Shown here in pieces: positions 9,041 to 17,956 of a DNA stretch of 64,000 nucleotides. Under the pieces are notes generated by a model, which had not been told where the DNA came from, searched no databases, and worked only from the letters and a program-made list of their open reading frames with translations. The DNA is from Haloplasma contractile SSD-17B (GTDB lineage: Bacteria > Bacillota_I > Bacilli_A > Haloplasmatales > Haloplasmataceae): contig NZ_AFNU02000002.1 in NCBI RefSeq assembly GCF_000215935.2, positions 124,001 to 188,000 of the forward strand. The letters are read 5' to 3'. Position numbers and translations under genes: made by a program. Numbering within the stretch: position 1 is the first letter of the stretch; each line of letters starts with the position of its first letter.

Positions 9041-10894
9041 ATGACAATTAATAAGCATGCAATATACCATCAAACAAAGAGTAATTTTTCATATATGTAT
9101 GACAATGAGACCTTGCATATACGCATTAAAACAGCAAAAAACGATGTAGATTCAGTTCGAATAGTATATGGTGATGTTTTTAATTGGGGAGCACTCCCTA
9201 TGGCTACAAACCAACAAAAAGAAGACGATTCTAGTGACAATAAAAAATGGGGGTGGAAACGTCAGAGTGATGATGATGAATTTCTTGTTAAAGAATATTC
9301 TACTGATTTATATGATTTTTGGTTTTGTGAAATCAAACCAAAATATAAACGTGTGAAATATGCATTTATTATAAATGAAATCTTTATGTATGGTCCGCGA
9401 GAAATTGTTGATTTAAACGAGAAACCAGAAAAAGAATTCGATATGGGGAATCACTTTAATTACCCATTCTTGAATGATATCGATAGGTTTACAGGGCCTG
9501 ACTGGGTTAAAGAGACCATATGGTATCAAATTTTTCCTGAGCGATTTGCAAATGGCGATGAGACTAATGATCCTAGACATGTAAAACCATGGGGTAGTAT
9601 ACAAAAAGTTACAAATAACATGTTTTTCGGTGGAGACTTAGAAGGAATCATATCAAAATTAGACTATATAAAAGAACTCGGTGCTAATGGAATTTACTTT
9701 ACTCCAATCTTTAATTCTCCATCTACTCACAAGTATGACACAGAAAACTATTATGAGATTGATCCACAATTTGGTGATATTGAAACATTTAAACGTTTAG
9801 TAAAAGAAGCGCACAAACGTGGAATTAAAGTCATGTTAGATGCTGTATTTAATCATTGTGGTTTTACACATCGTTTCTGGCAAGACGTTTTAGAACACGG
9901 TGAACACTCGAGATATAAAGACTATTTCCACATTAAGCAATTTCCTTTATTTGATGGAAATCCTGGTGACTTCCGATTTGAAGAAGGAAAATCAGAATTA
10001 AATTATCATGCGTTTGCCTTTGCTCATCGCATGCCTAAACTTAATACCGAGAATCCTGAGTTAAGAGACTATCTAATAGACGTTGCTAGGTTCTGGATAA
10101 AAGAATGTGATATTGATGCCTGGCGCTTAGATGTGTCGAATGAAGTGGATCATTACTTCTGGCGAGAATTTAAGAAAGCGTGCGATGCAGAAAAAGAAGA
10201 CTTCTATATTGTTGGTGAAAACTGGGATGATTCAACACCTTGGCTATCAGGTGATCAGTTCCAATCTGTTATGAACTACGAGTTTACGTTCCCATGTTGG
10301 CATTTCTTTGGTTACAATAACCTAAATGCAGAAGAATTTACCACTGCTATTAACCGTGTATTAACACTTTATCCTAAAAATGTTCAAGAACAACTATTTA
10401 ACCTACTCGACAGTCATGATACAACTCGTATTTTAACAACATGCGGTAATAATAGGGACCGAGTTAAATTAGCCTATCTATTTCAAATGACATTCGGTGG
10501 TACACCAAGTATCTATTACGGTGGAGAAATAGGACTCGAAGGTGAACATGACCCAGACAATCGTCGTTGTATGATCTGGGATGAAGAAAAACAAGATTTA
10601 AGTATGTTTAAGTTCTTACAAACATTAATTAAACTAAGAAAAACCTACTCTGCTTTTAAGACTGTTGATATTGATTGGATTGATGCAGATGCTGAAAAGA
10701 ACTACCTTGTGTATAAGAAAAAATCATCTGATGAAACTGTTTATGTGTTTATGAATAATAGTCAACATCCTGTAACGATTGATACTCCGGTTGAACTAAT
10801 TGATTCTACAGTTACTGATCTTTATAATCAAGAAAAAATTACTTTAGGGAAAGAAGTAACTTTAGGAAAATATGATTTTATGATTGTTAAGTAA
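9041..10894 (+). CDS. Cytoplasmic neopullulanase / cyclomaltodextrinase / maltogenic amylase (GH13_20)
   Basis: A 617-residue protein without signal peptide. An N-terminal CBM34-like domain (residues 1-130, involved in dimerisation in this subfamily) is followed by the GH13 barrel beginning WYQIFPERFANGD. Predicted catalytic residues are Asp364 (WRLDVSNE), Glu393 (GENWDD) and Asp460 (SHDT). Such enzymes degrade imported maltodextrins, cyclodextrins or pullulan fragments in the cytoplasm. That fits a division of labour with the surface pullulanases next door. The start follows GGAAGGAGAGATTGTAAT. Its promoter carries the conserved TTGTACAA box. The exact name within the subfamily cannot be decided from sequence alone. 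Confidence 0.9.
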   Translation: MTINKHAIYHQTKSNFSYMYDNETLHIRIKTAKNDVDSVRIVYGDVFNWGALPMATNQQKEDDSSDNKKWGWKRQSDDDEFLVKEYSTDLYDFWFCEIKPKYKRVKYAFIINEIFMYGPREIVDLNEKPEKEFDMGNHFNYPFLNDIDRFTGPDWVKETIWYQIFPERFANGDETNDPRHVKPWGSIQKVTNNMFFGGDLEGIISKLDYIKELGANGIYFTPIFNSPSTHKYDTENYYEIDPQFGDIETFKRLVKEAHKRGIKVMLDAVFNHCGFTHRFWQDVLEHGEHSRYKDYFHIKQFPLFDGNPGDFRFEEGKSELNYHAFAFAHRMPKLNTENPELRDYLIDVARFWIKECDIDAWRLDVSNEVDHYFWREFKKACDAEKEDFYIVGENWDDSTPWLSGDQFQSVMNYEFTFPCWHFFGYNNLNAEEFTTAINRVLTLYPKNVQEQLFNLLDSHDTTRILTTCGNNRDRVKLAYLFQMTFGGTPSIYYGGEIGLEGEHDPDNRRCMIWDEEKQDLSMFKFLQTLIKLRKTYSAFKTVDIDWIDADAEKNYLVYKKKSSDETVYVFMNNSQHPVTIDTPVELIDSTVTDLYNQEKITLGKEVTLGKYDFMIVK

Positions 10895-10902
10895 TTAAGT
10901 AA

Positions 10903-10942
10903 GTAAAAAAGCTAGATTTCAAATGAAATCTAGCTTTTTTTA
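10903..10942. terminator. Bidirectional terminator between convergent genes
   Basis: AAAAAAGCTAGATTTC and GAAATCTAGCTTTTTT form a long stem with a 4-nt loop, giving U-tracts on both strands. It serves the gene ending at 10894 and the gene ending at 10950. Confidence 0.9.
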
Positions 10943-10949
10943 GTGTGAA

Positions 10950-13403
10950 TTATTGTACAGTTAATTGGTTTACAGCATCTGTACCAGTTGGTAAGTCAGC
11001 TGCTTCTCGGTAATAAGTAAAGAATGAATCTAGTGACATCCATCCCCAATTATTATCAGGCGCATCATCAACAACATGAATATATAATTCTTCACCAATA
11101 TAATCCGTTAAGTCAGATTTATACTGTACTAAGTATCCATCGTTAAAGTCTGTATTTTTATATCTCGCTATTTCAGTATCATCAGATGTATCGTCAGTTC
11201 CATTAGTATTATATATTGATATATATAGATCTCCTTGTGTAGTTACATCTCTGTCAGGATATGCACCACCAAGTTTGAAGGAAATCCATCCTGATCCACT
11301 CAATTCAAATGTTGATGAAGTCATTGTACCTTTACCATCTGACCAATCGTTACCTCTATAGAAATAGCTTCCATCCATACCAAAATTAGTTGTACCATCC
11401 CAATAAGTATCATCATCTTTAATTGCCCAATTAGCAAATATACTGTTGTCTCCAGGAGCAGTCCATCCAGTTAAGTCTCCAGTTTCGAATCCACCGTTTA
11501 CGATTTCATCAAACACATAAACGTTCACAGTTACAACTGTCTCTTGACCAGTACTATCTGTTACTTTATACGTTAATGTATATGTACCTACTGTATTTAG
11601 GTCAAAGTCAGTACTTTTTTCAACAATAATACTGTCTGTTAAGTCACCTTCAGGTACATCGACAGCTGTTACACCATCTAACCAATTAGGTTCAGTTGAT
11701 CCTACTTTGATTTCATAGTCTTTTGTCCCTTTAATTTCAGGAGCAAGATCTTGATCAATAACTTCTACTGTCATGGTATTAACTACTTCATTATCACTTG
11801 AGTCTTTGACAGTATAAGTTACAGTATATGTACCAAGTGTGGTTAAATCTACATTTGTAGCATCCACCGTTATTGCAGGAGTATCATAATTATCAGTTGC
11901 TGATATATAACTTTCCCAATCCACACCAGTAGTATCAATCATTAAATAAACTATATCTTCTAATGTCACTACTGGGTCTTCAGTATCAACTACACTTACT
12001 GCAATTGATTTAGTCGTTTCATTACCAGAATCATCTGTTACTGTAACATCAACTGTATAGTCTCCTAATGTCGTTAAATCAACATTAGCAGCATCCGTTT
12101 CAATTGTAGGGTTTGCATCAAAGTCATCAGTTACTGTAATATAACTATTCCAATCAGCAGAGTCCCCAACTTCAATTGTTGCGTCTACTACTGTTACTGT
12201 AGGTGCTGTAGTATCTCCTACTTCATAGTCTAATGCAAGTTCTGCACCAGTAGGTAAGTTTGCTTCATCAGCATAATACGTTGTAAATGAATCCATTGCA
12301 AACCATCCCCAGTTACTAGTTGCATCATCTACAATATTGATGTATACATTGTTACCAACGAATTCAGATACATCAGCTTTGTAAAGTGTTAAGTATCCAT
12401 TTTCATTGTGTAAATTATTGCGGAAACGTGCTAATTCAGTATCATCACTTGTATCTTCAGGAGTACCATTTACATCCATAATCGTTACATAGATGTCTCC
12501 ATCGTTCTCTACATTACGATTTGGCTTTCCTCCACCTAGTTTATAAGTGATCCAACCAGTTCCACCGATTCTGAAAATAGAAGAACGTAATGTTCCAGTC
12601 GCTCCCTCATTATCATTACCACGATAGAAATAGTCACCATCTTTACCAAAGTTTGTACTATTATCCCAATATGTATCGTCATCATATAGGTAATCAATTG
12701 TGAATATATCCCCTTCAGCTGTCCAACCAGTTAGGTCACCAGTTTCAAATCCACCGTTTACGACTTCATTCGTAGCACCGTAGATTGTTACATCAACATA
12801 TTCAGTAGCAGAATTCCCATCACTGTCCGTTACTGTATATTTTAATGCGTAAGTCCCATCTTCATCACTCTTAACAAATCGAGTACTTACTTGAATTGAA
12901 GCTGTGATATCTCCATCCTGAATATCAGTTGCAGTTACTCCCTCTAACCAGAATGACGCCTCTTTTTCACCTGTATATGCAGCGACTGCAAGGTCACTCA
13001 CACCAATTATTTCAGGTATTTGAGGGTCTGTATCTATTACAACTACTGAAAATACTCGTTTTTCAGTTACATCATTCAGTTTGATTGTTGCTGTTAGTCT
13101 TACAATCTCATCCCCTGCGTCAACACCAGGTCGCGTTACCGTCCCATTGTTAGCGACTACATATGTATTATTTGACTCCCATGTAATCTTAGAACCGTGA
13201 GCACCTTGTGTTGGTAAAACTAGATCATTTTTAACATTCATAAGATCATCAGTTACTGATATAGCAGCAATATCTTCAGCTACTTTTTCTTCGTCAGTTA
13301 ATGTAGCCTCTGTTGTATCAGTGGTATCTGTAGTACCATCATTAGTACATGCTGACAATGTTAATACCATTACAACAAGTAGTAAAAGCGTAATTTTTTT
13401 CAT
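10950..13403 (-). CDS. Large non-catalytic surface lipoprotein with Ig-like and duplicated jelly-roll-type domains
   Basis: An 817-residue lipoprotein (LTLSAC, Cys19). The start is placed at 13403 because GGGAGGAATTGCAAA precedes it; an upstream GTG or ATG would add 19 residues before the signal peptide. After a Thr/Asp-rich spacer come an atrophied Ig-like domain (about 45-125), a DUF5011-like Ig domain, a module beginning VNGGFETGDLTGW (about 212-390), three more DUF5011-like domains and a second copy of the VNGGFETGDLTGW module (about 635-800). No glycosidase motifs are visible. The duplicated module resembles carbohydrate-binding domains attached to secreted glycosidases. With its shared promoter signature, a polysaccharide-capture role is likely but inferred. 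Confidence 0.7.
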   Translation of the reverse strand: MKKITLLLLVVMVLTLSACTNDGTTDTTDTTEATLTDEEKVAEDIAAISVTDDLMNVKNDLVLPTQGAHGSKITWESNNTYVVANNGTVTRPGVDAGDEIVRLTATIKLNDVTEKRVFSVVVIDTDPQIPEIIGVSDLAVAAYTGEKEASFWLEGVTATDIQDGDITASIQVSTRFVKSDEDGTYALKYTVTDSDGNSATEYVDVTIYGATNEVVNGGFETGDLTGWTAEGDIFTIDYLYDDDTYWDNSTNFGKDGDYFYRGNDNEGATGTLRSSIFRIGGTGWITYKLGGGKPNRNVENDGDIYVTIMDVNGTPEDTSDDTELARFRNNLHNENGYLTLYKADVSEFVGNNVYINIVDDATSNWGWFAMDSFTTYYADEANLPTGAELALDYEVGDTTAPTVTVVDATIEVGDSADWNSYITVTDDFDANPTIETDAANVDLTTLGDYTVDVTVTDDSGNETTKSIAVSVVDTEDPVVTLEDIVYLMIDTTGVDWESYISATDNYDTPAITVDATNVDLTTLGTYTVTYTVKDSSDNEVVNTMTVEVIDQDLAPEIKGTKDYEIKVGSTEPNWLDGVTAVDVPEGDLTDSIIVEKSTDFDLNTVGTYTLTYKVTDSTGQETVVTVNVYVFDEIVNGGFETGDLTGWTAPGDNSIFANWAIKDDDTYWDGTTNFGMDGSYFYRGNDWSDGKGTMTSSTFELSGSGWISFKLGGAYPDRDVTTQGDLYISIYNTNGTDDTSDDTEIARYKNTDFNDGYLVQYKSDLTDYIGEELYIHVVDDAPDNNWGWMSLDSFFTYYREAADLPTGTDAVNQLTVQ

Positions 13404-13429
13404 TTTGCAATTCCTCCCTTTATATTTAT

Positions 13430-13526
13430 ATAAAAGCGTAGTAAAACGCTTTCTTACCATATATAGTAAAATAAAAGCGCTTATAATGGAATGAATAAAA
13501 GCGACCTTTCTTGTACAAAATCGTAC
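13430..13526 (-). promoter_or_regulatory. Promoter of the surface lipoprotein with multiple cre-like sites
   Basis: On the minus strand GTACGATTTTGTACAA (13526-13511) precedes TACTAT (13468-13463) by exactly 42 nt; ATTCAT occupies the second half-site position. Four AAAAGCG or AAAACGC elements (starting near 13431, 13442, 13482 and 13496) flank the -10, the highest density in the window. Confidence 0.65.
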
Positions 13527-13652
13527 TTAACGTATTTCTTCACGAATACACCCACTATATCGAACCCTTTTACATATAAACTCACCTTAATAGTAAACCA
13601 TAGTTGTTCGCGTAAAATTTGTCTGAATCTGTTTTATTAATATAATTTTATT

Positions 13653-13698
13653 CGAACAAAAAACTCTACCATGACTGCTTGATCATAATAGAGTTTCC
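13653..13698 (-). terminator. Intrinsic terminator of the GH66 gene
   Basis: AAACTCTA and TAGAGTTT pair, with an inner ATGA/TCAT pairing, followed on the minus strand by TTTTTTGTTCG. It lies just after the stop at 13714. Confidence 0.75.
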
Positions 13699-13713
13699 TA
13701 TTTCGTATCTTAT

Positions 13714-15537
13714 TTATTTTTCAAATATAATCATGTCCCAATATTCTAACTTAGGAAGTGTTAATGATACAAATTGATTGCCATCTTCATCTGTATGCAC
13801 TTCGAATTCAAGATCAATTGGTAACGCTTCATTTTGGTCAGGAGATGCTAACATGACATTCTTAATATCTCCTTCAATATAGTAATTAATTTTTTCATTC
13901 TCTAAGATTTCAGGAGCTTTTTTATCTTTTTCATCATCGCGCCAGTCATTTTCATTACCGAGTAAGTTAATTAAATGTAACATTTGATAATGATTTTTTG
14001 TTTTCGAGAAGTACCAGACACTATTTTTCACTCCATTTGTAGACGCATATATTTCGTTATTTTCAAATTCTACTTTTCCACGTTCTTCCGATACATTATC
14101 TCTTAATAAGTTTTGATACCCTACTAAGAAATCATAGTATTTACGAAGTCTTGATTTAAGTTCATTAGACATACTCAAATCGTTATTAGGAAAATATTCA
14201 CTACCTAGCATCCCTGAGTCACCTAGTTCTAAGTGAGCTCCACCACTAGCAAAGATTGTTGCATTTGTTAGTAATATTGAATGTGTGTTAAATAGTCCAC
14301 GGTTTCCGTAGTTCATGTAGGCTGCTAATATTGTAGACATATTACCCCACTCAAATCCATGGTCAATCACGTCTTTTAAATGCGAGTATGTAGCGTGGCT
14401 ACGGTTAAATGTCCATACCTCTTCATATAGGAAGTCCACTGGAATATCTTTAGCAATACGTTCTTGGCCGTACCCATCTACTGCATTAAATACTAATTTC
14501 TTATCTGTTTCAGTCTTTGCTTTATTTAATAAATCTACATATCCTTGTACTAAATCAACACGATTCCCCTGATAATCATAACGATCACCGCGTCCACCTA
14601 ATTGATCAACATGCCATCCGTCAAAGTTTAGTTTTTCCATTGCTATTTTTTCTTGTTCAATGATATGATTTTGCCATTCTGTATTATTTGGATCCATTAA
14701 TAAAATTTTATCTGTTTGCCAGTTTAAACCCGTTAGATCATGATTATCTATATTGGTTGCAAATGAATCTGTATATAGTCCCCAATCTAGATTAACTCCT
14801 TCTTGTTCAGGGTTTTCAAAAGTACCGAATAATAAGTTATAGTTCATTGCCATCATATTATGTTCGTGAGCAACGTCAATGTAACCTTGTACCGTGTCTA
14901 AATAGACATCACGGTTACTTAGTTCTTTCCATGTTTCAAGTGGATTACCATTTTCATCGAGTGGCAGTGGTAATTCATGTTTATAATGCCAGTCATAGAA
15001 TTGTAGTCCATTTATATGGTATTTATTTAAATTATTAAGTGTTTGTTCGATCACAGTACGCGATTTTTTATTATATTCTACTAGATACCCATACCTAGGG
15101 AATTTACTCCAATCAGAAGATACATCTAAAGCTGATGAATAAAAGTCAATTTCTTTTCCTTCTTTTACAAAAGTACTTTCTATAATATAACCAGTAAAAT
15201 CGTTATCTGGAGCATCTAACTCAAATGTTAACCGATCACGCCCGCCTTCTTCTAACGTAACATCTTGCCCGTCAAGTACCACAACCGTTTCATTTAAATA
15301 ATTTAACGTAATAGTAACTGTTCCTGAGTGAGTTTCCTCTGTTCGGTTGTGCAAGTTCACATAAATTTCTACCTGTTCACTTGGTTCATAACGACTTTTA
15401 TCTGTGTATAAATCACTAAATAAGTTCATTCTAACTACTTCCTCCGCTTCTGTTGTCTCTTCTGGCATTGCCTTACAACCAATTAATAGTAGCATAGGCA
15501 TTAAAGCTATTGTTATTAATAACCATTTTAAAGACAT
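13714..15537 (-). CDS. GH66 family surface lipoprotein: dextranase or cycloisomaltooligosaccharide glucanotransferase
   Basis: A 607-residue lipoprotein (LLLIGC, Cys21). An Ig-like N-domain (about residues 35-140) is followed by a GH66 barrel starting FPRYGYLVEY. The predicted nucleophile is Asp311 in NFDGWHVDQLG, and the acid/base is one of Glu372/Glu373 in DFLYEEVW, matching the family pattern. GH66 enzymes cut alpha-1,6-linked dextran or cyclise it. At about 600 residues, and without the inserted CBM35 typical of cyclising enzymes, a plain dextranase is the simpler reading, but this is not certain. The start follows AGGAGGAGATCATT. Its promoter shares the island TTGTACAA box, linking dextran use to starch use. 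Confidence 0.85.
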   Translation of the reverse strand: MSLKWLLITIALMPMLLLIGCKAMPEETTEAEEVVRMNLFSDLYTDKSRYEPSEQVEIYVNLHNRTEETHSGTVTITLNYLNETVVVLDGQDVTLEEGGRDRLTFELDAPDNDFTGYIIESTFVKEGKEIDFYSSALDVSSDWSKFPRYGYLVEYNKKSRTVIEQTLNNLNKYHINGLQFYDWHYKHELPLPLDENGNPLETWKELSNRDVYLDTVQGYIDVAHEHNMMAMNYNLLFGTFENPEQEGVNLDWGLYTDSFATNIDNHDLTGLNWQTDKILLMDPNNTEWQNHIIEQEKIAMEKLNFDGWHVDQLGGRGDRYDYQGNRVDLVQGYVDLLNKAKTETDKKLVFNAVDGYGQERIAKDIPVDFLYEEVWTFNRSHATYSHLKDVIDHGFEWGNMSTILAAYMNYGNRGLFNTHSILLTNATIFASGGAHLELGDSGMLGSEYFPNNDLSMSNELKSRLRKYYDFLVGYQNLLRDNVSEERGKVEFENNEIYASTNGVKNSVWYFSKTKNHYQMLHLINLLGNENDWRDDEKDKKAPEILENEKINYYIEGDIKNVMLASPDQNEALPIDLEFEVHTDEDGNQFVSLTLPKLEYWDMIIFEK

Positions 15538-15560
15538 AATGATCTCCTCCTATGTATTCC

Positions 15561-15648
15561 TATGAAACCGTTTAACACTAATCATATTATAAGCATAATT
15601 ACTTGTTTTTAAAATGTATATAATGTGATTTTTTTGTACAATAACTAC
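15561..15648 (-). promoter_or_regulatory. Promoter of the GH66 gene
   Basis: On the minus strand GTAGTTATTGTACAA (15648-15634) precedes TATAAT (15591-15586) by exactly 42 nt, and ATACAT lies at the second half-site position. A cre-like TATGAAACCGTTTAACAC (15561-15578) sits just downstream of the -10. Confidence 0.7.
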
Positions 15649-15742
15649 TATTTTAATAAACGCCTCATAGCTTCAACTGGTCGATTTCCTAAAAACAGTT
15701 TGTAAACGAATTGAATATCGAAACTATTAATCATTTCCATTA

Positions 15743-15782
15743 TAAAAAAACTCACAGAGTTAGAAAAGTCTGTGAGTTCTTC
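15743..15782 (-). terminator. Intrinsic terminator of typA
   Basis: AACTCACAGA and TCTGTGAGTT form the stem; the minus strand continues with TTTTTTTATAATG. Confidence 0.85.
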
Positions 15783-15807
15783 TTATTAACGTATATGTAT
15801 AACAAAA

Positions 15808-17643
15808 TTACGCATTTTCTTTCGCATATTTTATTTCTTTTGTATGGCGTCTACGTTCATTTTCCTTTAGGTGTTTCTTTCTTAAACGAACATCATCTGG
15901 TGTAATCTCAACTAATTCATCATCATTAATAAATTCTAATGCATCTTCGATGGTAAAGATTCTTGGTGGCGTCAATTTCATCGCTTCATCCGCACCTGAT
16001 GATCGCATATTGGTTAGTTTCTTGTTTTTACATGGATTTACCGTTAAATCATTACTTCGACTGTTTTGACCTACGATCATTCCTTCATAAACCTTAGTAC
16101 CTGGTTTGATAAAGATAATTCCTCGCTCTTCAAGGTTAAATAGTGAGAATGTCATGGCTTCCCCATCAACTTTCGAAACCAGAACTCCATTACTACGTTG
16201 TTCGATATCTCCTTTGAATTCATCAAATCCTTCAAATCGACGAACTAGAATACCTTCACCACGCGTTTCATTAATAAATTCACTTCTAAATCCTAAAAGT
16301 CCTCTAGTTGGTGCTACATACTCTATTTTGACCATATCATTATCAATTTGCATGGATTCCATAATTCCTTTACGAAGGTTAAGATTCGTAATGACTTTAC
16401 CTGAATGTACTTCTGGAACAGTGATAACAACACGTTCTATTGGTTCAAATACTTTTCCTTCGCGTTCCTGCATGATTACCTCAGGGCGAGAGATTGCTAA
16501 TTCATATCCCTCACGTCTCATATTTTCAATAAGAATCGATAAGTGAAGTTCACCACGACCTGATACTTTAAATCCTTCGACTCCATCGATTGGCTCAACT
16601 TTTAAACCGACATTAACTTCAAGTTCTTTTTCAAGACGCGCTTTAATTTGTCTTGAAGTTACATATTTTCCACTAAGACCAGCAAATGGTGATTTATTTA
16701 CTAAAAAGTTCATAGATAAAGTAGGTTCTTCTATATTCAGCATCGGTAGCGGATCAACTGTGTTCTCAGCTCCGATTGTCTCACCGATTGATAAATCACT
16801 AATACCTGCAACAACGACTATATCACCACTATAAGTTTCTTTAACAGGGGTACGTTGTAACCCTTTATAAACAAAGATTTGACTAATCTTTCTTTTTACA
16901 ATCTTCCCATCACGTTGTGATACAGAAACGGTTTGTCCTTCTCTGATTGTACCCTTGTAGATACGACCAATTCCTAATCGACCAATATAATCATCGTACG
17001 CTAGGTTTGACACCTGTAACTGTAAAGGTTCGTCATTTACATTAGGATACACATCCGCATGTTCAACAATTGTTTCAAATAACGGGGTGATGTCTTGACT
17101 ATCATCATCTAGATCTCTTTTGATAATTCCATCTTTTGCAATTCCATAAAGTATCGGGAAGTCTAATTGATCGTGATCTGCATCTAACTCAACAAACAGA
17201 TCGAACACCATGTCTACTACTTCTTCAGCACGTTGGTCTTTTTTATCAATTTTATTAATTAATAAAATCGGACGTAGACCTAGTTCTAATGATTTCTGAA
17301 GCACAAATCGTGTTTGAGGCATTGGCCCCTCGCTTGAATCAACTAACAATATTACAGTATCTACTGTTTTAATGATTCGCTCTACCTCAGATGAAAAATC
17401 CGCATGTCCTGGCGTATCTACGATATTAATTTTTATGTCTTTATACATTACTGAACAGTTTTTTGAATAAATCGTAATTCCTCGTTCTCGTTCTAAATCA
17501 TTACTGTCCATTACACAGTCGACCATTTCTTCATTATCTCTGAACACATTACTTTGAGATAAAAAAGCGTCAACTAGCGTTGATTTCCCCGCATCAACGT
17601 GTGCAATAACTGCTATATTAATTATTTTTTCTTTGTTTTCCAT
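15808..17643 (-). CDS. typA: Ribosome-associated GTPase BipA/TypA
   Basis: A 611-residue translational GTPase of the EF-G superfamily that acts on 50S assembly and stress adaptation. The G1 motif is AHVDAGKST (residues 14-22), G3 is DTPGHADF and G4 is NKID. The effector-region motif RERGITI is typical. Domain II, the EF-G-like domains III and V and the BipA-specific C-terminal domain follow; length is normal for the family. The start is preceded by AAAGGAGTACTAGA. It is a single gene flanked by its own terminator and shows no functional link to the adjacent glucan island. Confidence 0.97.
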   Translation of the reverse strand: MENKEKIINIAVIAHVDAGKSTLVDAFLSQSNVFRDNEEMVDCVMDSNDLERERGITIYSKNCSVMYKDIKINIVDTPGHADFSSEVERIIKTVDTVILLVDSSEGPMPQTRFVLQKSLELGLRPILLINKIDKKDQRAEEVVDMVFDLFVELDADHDQLDFPILYGIAKDGIIKRDLDDDSQDITPLFETIVEHADVYPNVNDEPLQLQVSNLAYDDYIGRLGIGRIYKGTIREGQTVSVSQRDGKIVKRKISQIFVYKGLQRTPVKETYSGDIVVVAGISDLSIGETIGAENTVDPLPMLNIEEPTLSMNFLVNKSPFAGLSGKYVTSRQIKARLEKELEVNVGLKVEPIDGVEGFKVSGRGELHLSILIENMRREGYELAISRPEVIMQEREGKVFEPIERVVITVPEVHSGKVITNLNLRKGIMESMQIDNDMVKIEYVAPTRGLLGFRSEFINETRGEGILVRRFEGFDEFKGDIEQRSNGVLVSKVDGEAMTFSLFNLEERGIIFIKPGTKVYEGMIVGQNSRSNDLTVNPCKNKKLTNMRSSGADEAMKLTPPRIFTIEDALEFINDDELVEITPDDVRLRKKHLKENERRRHTKEIKYAKENA

Positions 17644-17869
17644 TCTAGTACTCCTTTATATTTAAATAGTGACATTGTTTTATTTATTTAGTTTAGTAAA
17701 GCTTAATCTTGTATACTCTTTTCTTGCACAAATACTAATTATAACACTTTTTAATCTAATACTCTATACTTTTAAAATTCTTTACAAATTTCTTTTCATA
17801 TATTATCGTTTGCATAAGTGTTACATTCTATAAAAAACTTTGAAATTCTAACTATTTATTTAAATGTTA

Positions 17870-17898
17870 TTGACTAATGTTTTATTTTATATTAAAAT
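17870..17898 (+). promoter_or_regulatory. Sigma-A-type promoter for the DegV gene
   Basis: TTGACT (17870-17875), a 17-bp spacer and TAAAAT (17893-17898), about 60 nt upstream of the start at 17957. Apart from this I see nothing notable in the 313 bp gap 17644-17956. Confidence 0.7.
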
Positions 17899-17956
17899 AG
17901 TTCTATATTCAAAGTAAATATTTATGTTTGTTTTATTATATAAGGAGGATGTAGTA

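Noticed and set aside
16106-16546. Plus-strand open frame of 146 codons inside typA
   Set aside because: Its sequence is the complement of a highly conserved GTPase gene, rich in Ser/Arg/Pro as expected for antisense reading, and has no ribosome site.
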